This document shows, one piece after another, positions 16,797-24,221 of a stretch of 45,092 nucleotides of DNA; position 1 is the stretch's first letter, and each line of letters starts with the position of its first letter. The notes under the pieces are model-generated. The model made no database searches. It was not told the origin of the DNA and saw only the letters and a program-made list of their open reading frames with translations. Position numbers and translations under genes: made by a program. The stretch comes from Pseudomonas defluvii (lineage in GTDB: Bacteria; Pseudomonadota; Gammaproteobacteria; Pseudomonadales; Pseudomonadaceae). The stretch is taken from contig NZ_MBPN01000038.1 of the NCBI RefSeq assembly GCF_001695625.1, positions 1 through 45,092 of the forward strand, read 5' to 3'.

Positions 16797-17565
16797 CCGT
16801 CGGATCGACTTTCTCGGATGCCCCCTCGACCTGATCGCCCCACACGATCTGATGGAGGAAGCGAAGCGCTCCCTTGCCGGCGAGCGCCGCCTGCACCTGG
16901 AGGGCCTGAATGTTGCCAAGCTGGTCGACGCCCGTAGCGCACCGCTGCTGATGGGCGCGCTGAACGAAGCCGAGTGGGTGCATATTGACGGTGCCGGCAT
17001 TTCACTCGGGCTCAAGCTTCTGGACATACCGGTCCCACCACGCCGCGCAGGCATCGATCTGTTGGGTGATCTGTGCGCCCTGGCAGCGGAAACCGGGGCT
17101 TCTGTCTATCTGCTGGGCGCTCGCAGGGAGGTGGTGCAACTGACTGCTCAGCGCTTACTCGGCCGCTATCCGAAACTGCGCATTGTCGGGGTGCGTGATG
17201 GTTACTTCAGCGCCGAAGAAGAAGCCGATGTGGTCGAAGCGATTCGTGCCAGCGGTGCAGACATGCTGTTCATCGGCATGAGCTCCCCAAAGAAGGAGCT
17301 GCTACTGCAAAAACACTGGCAGCACCTTGGCGTAAAGATCGGCATGGGGGTCGGCGGCTCGTTCGATGTGCTTTCCGGCACACTGCCGCGTGCCCCTCGC
17401 TGGATGCAAGTCATTGGCATGGAGTGGTTTTTCCGGCTGCTCATGGAGCCCCGTCGCTTGCTATGGCGCTATGTACGGACCAACGTCGCCTACCTGTTTC
17501 TGTTGATCGTCGCCAAGTTCAAAGGCCTCTTCCAGCGCCACGCCGGGTCGGGCACCAATGCGTAA
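16777..17565 (+). CDS. WecG/TagA/CpsF family glycosyltransferase (GT26)
   Basis: A 262-residue protein with family hallmarks: HLEGLNVAKLVDAR, HIDGAGISLGLKLL, VYLLGARREV, FIGMSSPKKE (usually G-SPKQE), GVGGSFDVLSG and RAPRWMQVIGMEWFFRL, ending in a basic amphipathic tail that anchors the enzyme to the membrane. Members add ManNAc or ManNAcA to undecaprenyl-PP-GlcNAc. With WecB in the same cluster and no WecC seen, ManNAc transfer (TagA-like) is favoured. No initiating WecA-type phosphotransferase is in the window, so a housekeeping one must serve. Start at 16777 has an AGGGA upstream; the frame continues upstream but would overlap Wzy further. Confidence 0.9.
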   Translation: MNTQPGNRRIDFLGCPLDLIAPHDLMEEAKRSLAGERRLHLEGLNVAKLVDARSAPLLMGALNEAEWVHIDGAGISLGLKLLDIPVPPRRAGIDLLGDLCALAAETGASVYLLGARREVVQLTAQRLLGRYPKLRIVGVRDGYFSAEEEADVVEAIRASGADMLFIGMSSPKKELLLQKHWQHLGVKIGMGVGGSFDVLSGTLPRAPRWMQVIGMEWFFRLLMEPRRLLWRYVRTNVAYLFLLIVAKFKGLFQRHAGSGTNA

Positions 17566-18784
17566 GGCACGCCTGGTCAAAGCCGCCCGGGCGTTCGGGC
17601 TGAGCAAACGAGGCTTCCCCTTCATGGTTCTGCGCTCCTCGCGCACACCCATGGGGCGCATTCGTTCGGTGGCACGTTCTGAATACTTCGCCCATCGACC
17701 GTTGCTGCAGCGCTGGGCCTTGCGCGCCCTCATGACCCTGGCCTGGCCCATCGGTGCCCTGCTGGAAACCCGACGCAACCTGCGCCAAGCACCAGCGGAC
17801 ATACGTCCGAGCAGCCCCTGGGAGAGCGTTCGGCAGGGTTGGCAGATGTGGCGCCTGGCAATGCTGCACAATGTGCCGCCAGTGGAATTCAACAGCTACC
17901 GACTCGCCGATAAATCGCGCCAGCACCTGGCCGGCGATTACTTTTATTGGTGCGAGGCAAACCTGCTACGCACCTTGAATACACGACGCGGCGCCTCGCA
18001 GACGGACGTTCAGGACAAGGCGCGCTTCGCCGACATTTGCCAGCGCCACGCCCTGCCCTGTATCCCCACCCTCGCCGTATTCCGCGAAGGGCGACAAGAT
18101 CCATCGCACACCCCGTTTCTGCCAGACCAGGCCAGGCTGTGGGTCAAGGACCTACACGGCAGCCAGGGTAGCGGCGCGCAACAGTGGCTGCGCGAAGCAA
18201 CAGGCTACCGCGACATCAATGGTCAGAACCTGCAGCCCACGGCACTGCTGGAGCACTGGCGACAACGCGATTGCATTGTGCAACCCTGGTTGCACAACCA
18301 TCCCACGCTTGCGGAGCTGTCCCACGGGCCGCTGGTAACGCTGCGCATCGTCACCGGCATCACCCTGGCGGGCGAGGTGCAGGTGGTCGCAAAACTGATG
18401 ACGCTGTTCACCGATGAACACCATGGCAGACGCCGCCCCATCCTCTGTGCGATCAATGCAGGCACCGGCAAGGTCACACGCAGCCTCACCGCCAAGGGCG
18501 ACGTGGTTACGCATCATCCGTTGACGGGCAAGGCCATCACCGAAATTACGATCCCTCACTGGCAGGCCTGCGTGGAACTGGTGCAACGCGCCCATCGCCA
18601 AGCGTTTGAACGTTTCGTCTTTCTGGGCTGGGATGTCGCGGTAACGCCTGACGGTCCCGTGCTGATCGAAACCAACGCCGGCTGGGGATGCTTGTTTCAC
18701 CAATTGATCGACGACACTGCGCTGGGTGATACGCCCTTTGCCACCATCGCACTGGAATATCTGGAAGCCCACCCATGCGCCTGA
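17558..18784 (+). CDS. Sugar-transfer-associated ATP-grasp ligase
   Basis: A 408-residue protein resembling the sugar-transfer-associated ATP-grasp family (PF14397). The N-terminal third is basic with a hydrophobic patch. The ATP-grasp core includes WVKDLHGSQGSG (glycine-rich loop), IVQPWLHNHP, LVTLRIVTGITL, and the metal-binding end FLGWDVAVT…VLIETNAGWG with the Glu and Asn expected to hold Mg2+. ATP-grasp enzymes join a carboxylate to an amine through an acyl-phosphate. In polysaccharide clusters this family is presumed to add an amino acid or similar group to a sugar, but no biochemical role is firmly known to me. It overlaps WecG by 8 bases and the next gene by 10. Confidence 0.8.
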   Translation: MRKARLVKAARAFGLSKRGFPFMVLRSSRTPMGRIRSVARSEYFAHRPLLQRWALRALMTLAWPIGALLETRRNLRQAPADIRPSSPWESVRQGWQMWRLAMLHNVPPVEFNSYRLADKSRQHLAGDYFYWCEANLLRTLNTRRGASQTDVQDKARFADICQRHALPCIPTLAVFREGRQDPSHTPFLPDQARLWVKDLHGSQGSGAQQWLREATGYRDINGQNLQPTALLEHWRQRDCIVQPWLHNHPTLAELSHGPLVTLRIVTGITLAGEVQVVAKLMTLFTDEHHGRRRPILCAINAGTGKVTRSLTAKGDVVTHHPLTGKAITEITIPHWQACVELVQRAHRQAFERFVFLGWDVAVTPDGPVLIETNAGWGCLFHQLIDDTALGDTPFATIALEYLEAHPCA

Positions 18785-20628
18785 TTTGCGGATTTGTACA
18801 TCTGGATGGCCAAACAGCCGAGGCCACATGCCTGGAGCGCATGGTGAGTGCGATGATCGAGCCAGGCTTGACACCAAGTGTCGCCCGCCTTCTGCAAGGG
18901 CCTGCCGCACTGGCAGTGCTGGACTTCAGTGGGGGGGAAGCCTCGTTGCCGCACGCCGCAAGCGGTGCGGTGATGGCTGCCGATGCCCGCATACACGAGC
19001 CACAGATCGACGGCGAAAGGCAGCTACTGGCAGCGCTGGAAGCCCCCCACACCGAAGCGCTGAAACGCATACTCGGTGAGTTCGCCGTAGCGCTCTGGGA
19101 TGCACGCTCGAGTACCATGACCTGCGCCCGCGATGGCATGGGGGTACGACCGCTGTTCTTCACCCATCAGCCAGGCAACCTGTTCGCCTTCGGCTCACTC
19201 CCCCGGGCCATCCACGCTGGCGGTTTCGTCACCCGAGAGCTTGATCAGGACTACTTCCTGAGTGACCTGCTCGGCGCCTTGCACGGACCGGAGCGTTCGC
19301 TTTTCAGAGGCATCGAACGGCTCGCACCGGGCGAGCGGATACGCGTATCGCCGCTGCACATCGAGCGCCAGCATCACTGGCGACTGGAGCCAACCCTCGG
19401 TGGGCAGCGTACCTGCAGCCCGGAAGAGGCCGCCGAAGAAATGGCCACGCTCGTCCGCGAAGCGGTGCGTTGCCGCTTGCCTGCCGAAAGGCCGGTAGGC
19501 GCTCACATAAGCGGTGGCCTGGACTCTTCGTCCCTGGCAGTCCTGGCGGCCCGCCTGCAACGCCAGGCAAACCAGCCACTGTTGGGCTACTCCTTTCTGC
19601 CCGGCACCCTGACCGGGCTGGACCTGCAAGGCGAAGGCGATTACGTCGAGGCGGTATTGCGTCAGGAGCCTGACATCGCCTGGCAGCCGATCCGGATCGA
19701 CAATCAAGCAGCGTTTGTCTTCCCACGCATGGATGTCGATCAATTGGTACCGTGCGACCCGGCTTTTCCGGATAACCAGGTCTGCGCACATGCCGCCGCT
19801 CACGGTGTGACGACCCTGCTGTCGGGCTGGGGTGGCGACGAAGGGGCCACCTACAACGGTCGTGGGGCGCTGGCAGAAGCGTTACTGGGCGGGCAATGGC
19901 GCTACCTGGTCGGAGAGTTTCGGGCGCTGGCCAACGAACACGGGCAATCCCCACTTCGAACAATACGCGCCGAATTGTTGCCTTACCTCATACCGGGCGC
20001 CGCCCTCGCTTTCTTGCGCCAGCGGCCTACCGCCGGGGCTCATCCGTACAAACTGCAAGACATGTTGAAGCTCGACGACCATCGCATCATCGGCCCAGGC
20101 ATCAGAATTGGCGCCAATGCGGTGGGCAATCGCTGGCAACTGCTGGCGGCACAGCCGCACCTGGCGCGCAGGACCGAGCACTGGGCGCTAATGGGCGCGC
20201 GCTATGGCATCGCGTTTTCCTTTCCGCTACTGGACCGCCGGGTCGTCGAGTTCGCCTGGTCGTTACCCAGCACGTTGTTTTGTCGCGGCGGATGGAAACG
20301 ACGCCTGTTCCGCGATGCCATGGCCAATGTACTGCCCGAGAAAATTCGTTGGCGGCGTAACAAGCTCAGCCCATTTCCCGAACTACTGATGATCCAGGCG
20401 GCGCAACGCGACGCGCTGCACGCGCAGATGGAAGCACTGCGCGCCCATCCCCTCGCAGGCGATCTTTTTGACCTGCAGGCGATACAGCGCCGCATCGACC
20501 ACCTGCCCACGATCAAGGATGCAAAACACCTCGTGCTGGCCGAGAACCGGACGCGCATGGCCAGCGCAGGTGCCATTGTGCCAATGCCACTGCTGCGCGC
20601 CATGGCCTGGTTGCTGCAACATCACTGA
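18775..20628 (+). CDS. Asparagine synthase-like lasso macrolactam synthetase (C protein) candidate
   Basis: A 617-residue homologue of AsnB. The N-terminal domain begins MRLICGFVHLDG, so the Cys is residue 5 and cannot serve as the usual N-terminal nucleophile; it keeps the fold (FAVALWDAR, CARDGMGVRPLFF). The synthetase domain has HISGGLDSSSL near residues 243-253 and LLSGWGGDEGATYNG. In lasso peptide biosynthesis the C protein uses this ATP pyrophosphatase domain to adenylate an Asp/Glu side chain and close the ring onto the core N-terminus. B1, B2, kinase and precursor genes lie immediately beyond on the other strand, and the stop overlaps the B2 stop by 7 bases (convergent). An alternative is amidation of a glycan. 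Confidence 0.78.
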   Translation: MRLICGFVHLDGQTAEATCLERMVSAMIEPGLTPSVARLLQGPAALAVLDFSGGEASLPHAASGAVMAADARIHEPQIDGERQLLAALEAPHTEALKRILGEFAVALWDARSSTMTCARDGMGVRPLFFTHQPGNLFAFGSLPRAIHAGGFVTRELDQDYFLSDLLGALHGPERSLFRGIERLAPGERIRVSPLHIERQHHWRLEPTLGGQRTCSPEEAAEEMATLVREAVRCRLPAERPVGAHISGGLDSSSLAVLAARLQRQANQPLLGYSFLPGTLTGLDLQGEGDYVEAVLRQEPDIAWQPIRIDNQAAFVFPRMDVDQLVPCDPAFPDNQVCAHAAAHGVTTLLSGWGGDEGATYNGRGALAEALLGGQWRYLVGEFRALANEHGQSPLRTIRAELLPYLIPGAALAFLRQRPTAGAHPYKLQDMLKLDDHRIIGPGIRIGANAVGNRWQLLAAQPHLARRTEHWALMGARYGIAFSFPLLDRRVVEFAWSLPSTLFCRGGWKRRLFRDAMANVLPEKIRWRRNKLSPFPELLMIQAAQRDALHAQMEALRAHPLAGDLFDLQAIQRRIDHLPTIKDAKHLVLAENRTRMASAGAIVPMPLLRAMAWLLQHH

Positions 20629-21104
20629 ACAGGGGGCGCGCCAGATACTTCCTGGGAAAAACGAGCCAGCTCGCTAAAACCCTGGCTGGCGGGTATGCCG
20701 ATCACCCCTTGCTCGCCTACGGTCAGCCAGGCATGGGCCAACATGCGGCGACTGCCATCCGTGCTGAGCGCCATACCAAAATGCAGGGTGGAGGCGATAC
20801 CACGCCGACGCAGCATGCGCTGGGCAGCAATGGCCTGGGGCAGGCATAGCAGCTTCAATGGCAGGTGCCGAGCAGCACGCACCACGGCCCACCCGACCTG
20901 TCCCGGCAATGCAGGGTGCAGGGGCGGCAGCGACGACACTTGACCCCGCTGCGTTTGCCCTGACAACTCCCCGGCCCCTCTGGCGACCCAACGAAACGGT
21001 AGAAGCTTGAGCATGGCCGCCGCGCACAGGAGCGATACCGCAGCCTCCAGCGTCAGCCAGCGGTCGGCGCGGGATATACGCCGGTATTTAGCCAGCCAAC
21101 GCAT
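20622..21104 (-). CDS. Lasso peptide biosynthesis B2 protein (transglutaminase-like leader peptidase)
   Basis: A 160-residue protein matching the B2 family (PF13471). The sequence LLCLPQAIAAQRMLRRRGI holds the catalytic Cys followed by the usual LxQA helix. LAHAWLTV holds the catalytic His, and the FGMA strand precedes it. B2 proteins remove the leader of RiPP precursors after B1 presents it. The N-terminal hydrophobic stretch WLTLEAAVSLLCAAAML is common in these. The ATG at 21104 overlaps the PqqD gene end by 17 bases, supporting B1-B2 coupling; a longer open frame to 21209 would lie wholly inside that gene. Confidence 0.85.
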   Translation of the reverse strand: MRWLAKYRRISRADRWLTLEAAVSLLCAAAMLKLLPFRWVARGAGELSGQTQRGQVSSLPPLHPALPGQVGWAVVRAARHLPLKLLCLPQAIAAQRMLRRRGIASTLHFGMALSTDGSRRMLAHAWLTVGEQGVIGIPASQGFSELARFSQEVSGAPPVQ

Positions 21105-21390
21105 CGCTGACCGTGACCAAACCGCGCTCATGCAAGGCGCCGAGAAAGGTTTCCAGCTCCTGGCGTGCCACCTCAGGGGTGACATCGTATTCGGCAAGCA
21201 ATGTAGCAAGCATGGCCTCCACCATCAGCGGTTTCTCCAGAAGCGCCCAGATCCTGGCGCCAACCGCATTGAGGTTGAAGTACCTGCCCAGATCAACACT
21301 CATCATCAACAACTCTTCACCCGCCTCAGCCGCGAGCAACCCTTCGGTGCGCTGGAACACGCCCTCTGAAAGCAGCCTTGTATCGATCAT
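21088..21390 (-). CDS. PqqD-like RiPP recognition protein (lasso B1)
   Basis: A 100-residue PqqD-fold protein. It shows the family pattern: an N-terminal strand region (EELLMMSVDLGRYFNLNAVG), ARIWALLEKPLMVEAMLATL, EYDVTPEVARQELETFLGAL and HERGLV near the end. Such RRE proteins bind the precursor leader and deliver it to the B2 peptidase and modifying enzymes. It follows the sulfotransferase gene by 59 bases on the same strand and is coupled to B2. An imperfect GGAG lies about 11 bases before the ATG. HprK-related clusters often carry exactly this kind of PqqD protein. Confidence 0.9.
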   Translation of the reverse strand: MIDTRLLSEGVFQRTEGLLAAEAGEELLMMSVDLGRYFNLNAVGARIWALLEKPLMVEAMLATLLAEYDVTPEVARQELETFLGALHERGLVTVSDALAG

Positions 21391-21449
21391 TAACTTCTCT
21401 GCTCCATGACTGTATGGGTCATCCGATAAAAACCATTACCGCGCGCGGC

Positions 21450-22304
21450 TCATAGGTAACCCAGACGCTCCATGAGCGGACGATGGGCGCACACAATGCG
21501 CTCTTGCTGTGCCGGGGATAACACCTCGGACCACGCCCCCGCCCGCCCCGAGCGGAAGAACGGCGCGCTGGCTCGGCCAAGCTTTTCCCGAAAGCCATGC
21601 GTCTGCTCCTGGCGCTGCAATTGATCGAACGCAGCAAAGTGCACGGCACGCTCTATGGCTTGGGCCGACACGTCGAGGCCCAGAAACGCAACAGCCTCAG
21701 CAAATGCTGCCGCACCATTGGCCAGCAGGTCCTCATAACGCAGCAGGTGCACAGGAACCTCGCGCTGCTCAAGCCAACTGCTCACATGCTGGCTCCAACT
21801 GTACAAGACGCTGTCGAATCGAGCGACATACCGGCGCGGAACACGGCCCACGTCACCGGAGCCGTCATTCAGGTAGCCAATGGCCTTGTCGAGCGAACAG
21901 CCGAAATGATGGGCCAGCGACACGGCCACGTCTCGCGGATCGCGAACGACATACATCGCAGCACTGTGGGTGAGTCGGCCAAGTATGGGCTCACCGGTAG
22001 CGTTGAGGCGCCAAAGGTCGTGCGTTTTGATATAAGAACGTTCCGTCGCATCGGCTGTTGCCAATCGGGTCCACTGCGGGCGTAGCCGGTCCACCTCGCT
22101 GTGGGTCAACAGGCTGGTATCGATAAGTGTCAGCGCTTCAATGACATGGCGGCTAATGGGCGAGTTGCCCGGCAAGGTGATTTGGTTGATATCGACCGGC
22201 TGTTCATTTGCATACAACAGATTGGACAGCAACAGCCGTAACCAGGTATTGCCTGACTTGGGAAAGGAGGCCAGCCACACCACGCCGTGGTCGCGAGCTG
22301 TCAT
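21450..22304 (-). CDS. PAPS-dependent sulfotransferase
   Basis: A 284-residue sulfotransferase. The N-terminal WLASFPKSGNTWLRLLLSNLL region contains the 5'-phosphosulfate-binding loop (PKSGNTW), and MYVVRDPRDVAVSLAHHFG carries the 3'-phosphate-binding motif with the conserved Arg, Asp and Ser. It transfers sulfuryl from PAPS to a hydroxyl or amine on a glycan, lipid or peptide. The operon position, between the HprK-like kinase (4-base overlap) and the PqqD gene, argues for the RiPP or its glycan as substrate. The APS kinase at 655-1236 would supply PAPS. No secretion signal is seen, so it acts in the cytoplasm. Confidence 0.9.
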   Translation of the reverse strand: MTARDHGVVWLASFPKSGNTWLRLLLSNLLYANEQPVDINQITLPGNSPISRHVIEALTLIDTSLLTHSEVDRLRPQWTRLATADATERSYIKTHDLWRLNATGEPILGRLTHSAAMYVVRDPRDVAVSLAHHFGCSLDKAIGYLNDGSGDVGRVPRRYVARFDSVLYSWSQHVSSWLEQREVPVHLLRYEDLLANGAAAFAEAVAFLGLDVSAQAIERAVHFAAFDQLQRQEQTHGFREKLGRASAPFFRSGRAGAWSEVLSPAQQERIVCAHRPLMERLGYL

Positions 22305-23212
22305 TTGGCGCTTTCCAGACAGCCCAGCACCAGACGCACATCATCGCCAAGCCGAGCAAAGTCGGCGTGCCGATCAAGCCGAAACACCTGAACCTGCCCC
22401 AGCAACGCGGCTATCTGGACAAACAACTGCGCTTCACGCCCCAGACGCGACGCGAACAGGCCACGGAACACGTCATTGCGAAGCAACGCGACGGCATCAG
22501 CGGACGAGAGCCGCACAAGCCCAGGACGGTGCGCCCCCCGCGCCTCACGCAATACTACGATGGCCTGCAAGGGAACGGGCACTGGCTGGCCTTCACTGGC
22601 CGGATCCACATGAAACTTCTGCAGGCTGGCCCGTACAGCTGCACCCTGACGGTCGTTAAGGGAAAGGCGTGCAACGCTATCAGCCCATAGCCGATGTTGA
22701 CGCCCGTCCGGAATCACCAAGGGCCTGCCCGCAGTGGCCGTGTGAATGACCGAAACATCATCACTGACAAAACTGCAGCCCGCCTCGCACAACGCCGCCG
22801 CCAAGGTGGATTTGCCCACCCCACTCGGCCCGCAAATCGCGATAGCCTGCCCCCTAAAAGAAACAGCGGACGCATGCAGCACCAAGCGCTGGCGCTGATG
22901 CAGCAGCACGCCGACCACGGTACTGAGAAAAAACGGCACAACATCGTCATCGCGGCCAGAGGCTTCGAGCTCGAACTCAACCTGTCGGCCACCGGCAATC
23001 AGAAACCGAACGATCCCCGGCACCCGGAACAACACATCGGCACCGTCAACACGCCAATTCAGGCCGTGATCCTGCTCAGGGCTATAAGGCAAAGGAACGG
23101 TTGCCCGTCGCACCAGCACATCCGGCTCGCTTACCGGGGCCTCGGCTTTCATGATGCCGGGCAGCAGCAACTCGGAACGGACAGAGAGCCCACAAACAAG
23201 ATAATCGACCAA
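22301..23212 (-). CDS. HPr kinase-like lasso/RiPP peptide kinase
   Basis: A protein of about 303 residues with an HprK-like C-terminal domain. It has P-loop ICGPSGVGKSTLAAALCEAG, followed by FVSDDVSVI (Walker-B-like acidic pair), and the N-terminal half shows VCGLSVRSELLLPG and a VLHASAV strand. Paeninodin-type lasso clusters encode such kinases, which phosphorylate the C-terminal Ser of the precursor. The precursor candidate here also ends in Ser. The start is uncertain. I chose TTG at 23212 because family members start just before the YxxxGL segment and an AGG lies 6 bases upstream; a GTG at 23290 would add 26 residues without a clear ribosome site. It overlaps the sulfotransferase by 4 bases. 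Confidence 0.82.
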   Translation of the reverse strand: MVDYLVCGLSVRSELLLPGIMKAEAPVSEPDVLVRRATVPLPYSPEQDHGLNWRVDGADVLFRVPGIVRFLIAGGRQVEFELEASGRDDDVVPFFLSTVVGVLLHQRQRLVLHASAVSFRGQAIAICGPSGVGKSTLAAALCEAGCSFVSDDVSVIHTATAGRPLVIPDGRQHRLWADSVARLSLNDRQGAAVRASLQKFHVDPASEGQPVPVPLQAIVVLREARGAHRPGLVRLSSADAVALLRNDVFRGLFASRLGREAQLFVQIAALLGQVQVFRLDRHADFARLGDDVRLVLGCLESAK

Positions 23213-23444
23213 GGCGAACCTACGTGTATTAGCAATGAACTCATTCAAAATGGCTTGGCCCGGACCAACGACAGGCAAAGCTCCTATCACTCAGGAACCC
23301 GCAAGAACAAGCCTGCCGCCAGTGAGCGTAAAGCCGCGATGAACATCGTAGATGCCTGTCAGCCGTTGAAACACCTCAAAGACAAAGCGCTGGCGTACAA
23401 AAGCCAAGTGATATCACTCGCCGAACGGCTGCACGAGAAACAGC
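23213..23444. other. Gap between the kinase and the precursor candidate
   Basis: If the kinase starts at 23212 this is a 232-base stretch downstream of the precursor on the minus strand. I see no further precursor-like ORF or clear terminator in it. A plus-strand ORF (23339-23488, 49 codons, Lys-rich) has no ribosome site and lies antisense; it is not called. Confidence 0.4.
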
Positions 23445-23609
23445 TCAGGAAACAGGCCCGCTCGTGGCTGTGCCCTCAGTTGTATTAACGAATTTAACAA
23501 ACTCAGTAAGACTGTTAATGCTCTGATCGCGCACCTCAGGCGTAAACCACTCTTTTTTCTGGATCTCGGGCTGGGCGCCCTTTGCATCAACAGTATTGTG
23601 GGAGGTCAC
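23445..23609 (-). CDS. Candidate RiPP (lasso-like) precursor peptide
   Basis: 54 residues, starting at GTG (23607-23609) with AAAGGA (23618-23623) eight bases upstream. The leader holds W21-x-x-P24-x-V26, close to the YxxPxL box read by PqqD-like B1 proteins. Thr35 followed by Glu36 gives a plausible leader end with Thr at -2, leaving core FVKFVNTTEGTATSGPVS (18 residues). In that core Glu45 is position 9, an allowed ring acceptor, and the last residue is Ser, the target of HprK-like kinases. Phe at core position 1 is unusual (Gly, Ala, Ser or Cys are common), and the P-to-T spacing is one shorter than in classic lasso leaders. It is the first gene of the minus-strand kinase-sulfotransferase-B1-B2 set. 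Its DNA is AT-richer (about 40% GC at 23461-23520) than the cluster. Confidence 0.6.
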   Translation of the reverse strand: MTSHNTVDAKGAQPEIQKKEWFTPEVRDQSINSLTEFVKFVNTTEGTATSGPVS

Positions 23610-23715
23610 GACCAGTATCCTTTGGCAGGTTTTACTGCAGCCAATCCGCAGTAAAATAACGATTGAAAGCCTACATAATTGCTTTTTGCTATACAAGACA
23701 TGCCCGTCAAGGCAC
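23610..23715 (-). promoter_or_regulatory. AT-rich upstream region of the precursor gene
   Basis: 106 bases between the GNAT stop and the precursor start; 23641-23700 is only about 35% GC. On the minus strand a TTGACG and a TATAGC occur but with 11 bases between them, too close for a sigma-70 promoter. A promoter is expected here, but I cannot place its boxes. Read-through from the GNAT/tail-collar genes is also possible. Confidence 0.4.
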
Positions 23716-24216
23716 TCATGTCGATGGGCGCCAGATCATATGCCAATAGGGATCTGACTGGCCGATCTGCTCGAAGCCCAGACGCCGGTAGAGCTGCAGA
23801 GCAGGGTTGCTCATCTCCACGTTGAGGCTGACGGTCTTGCCCTGCATGCCGGCCTGACGCTGCACCGCACGCAGCAACGCCGAGCCGAGCCCGATGCCGC
23901 AGCTCTCCGGGGTCAGGGATAGATCGACCACCCGCACATCGTGATCCGTCCTGAACAGGCAAAGCCTGCCAACGGCGCCTGCATTGTGTTCGACGATATA
24001 GAAATCGCCACCGGCATAGGCGTTGGCATAATGACGGCGCTGCAAATCAAACTGGCTGACCAGGAACGTATGCCGCATCTGTTCCGGCCAGGCCGCAAAA
24101 CCCGGCTCTGCGGCTCGGTTCGAGACGAAAAGCCGTTCCAGGAACGGCCTGTCGTCAGGGTTCTCGCCGCGCAATGCCAAGCCCGATAGCAGATATTCCG
24201 TGGGCAACACGCGCAT
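23716..24216 (-). CDS. GNAT-family N-acetyltransferase
   Basis: About 166 residues with the acetyl-CoA-binding region LSLTPESCGIGLGSALLRAV, followed by LNVEMSNPALQLYRRLGFEQIG, the typical C-terminal GNAT strand-turn-helix. The substrate is unknown. The start could be the ATG at 24216 (its GAGGGAG nearly touches it) or the in-frame GTG at 24210, for which the same GGAG is better spaced. It directly follows the first tail-collar gene on the same strand, an association I recall from other genomes with MdpB-like genes. It may therefore belong to the tail-collar group rather than the RiPP set. Confidence 0.85.
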   Translation of the reverse strand: MRVLPTEYLLSGLALRGENPDDRPFLERLFVSNRAAEPGFAAWPEQMRHTFLVSQFDLQRRHYANAYAGGDFYIVEHNAGAVGRLCLFRTDHDVRVVDLSLTPESCGIGLGSALLRAVQRQAGMQGKTVSLNVEMSNPALQLYRRLGFEQIGQSDPYWHMIWRPST

Positions 24217-24221
24217 CTCCC

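Noticed and set aside
22694..23488. 264-codon plus-strand open frame across the kinase and precursor region
   Set aside because: No ribosome site, no recognisable domain, and it lies antisense to the HprK-like gene with its P-loop. Its Lys-rich end (23339-23488) was considered as a separate gene but also lacks a ribosome site.
23594..23696. Longer form of the precursor starting at TTG 23696
   Set aside because: No ribosome site; the GTG at 23609 has AAAGGA at good spacing, and the added residues are hydrophobic and Cys-rich, unlike a RiPP leader.
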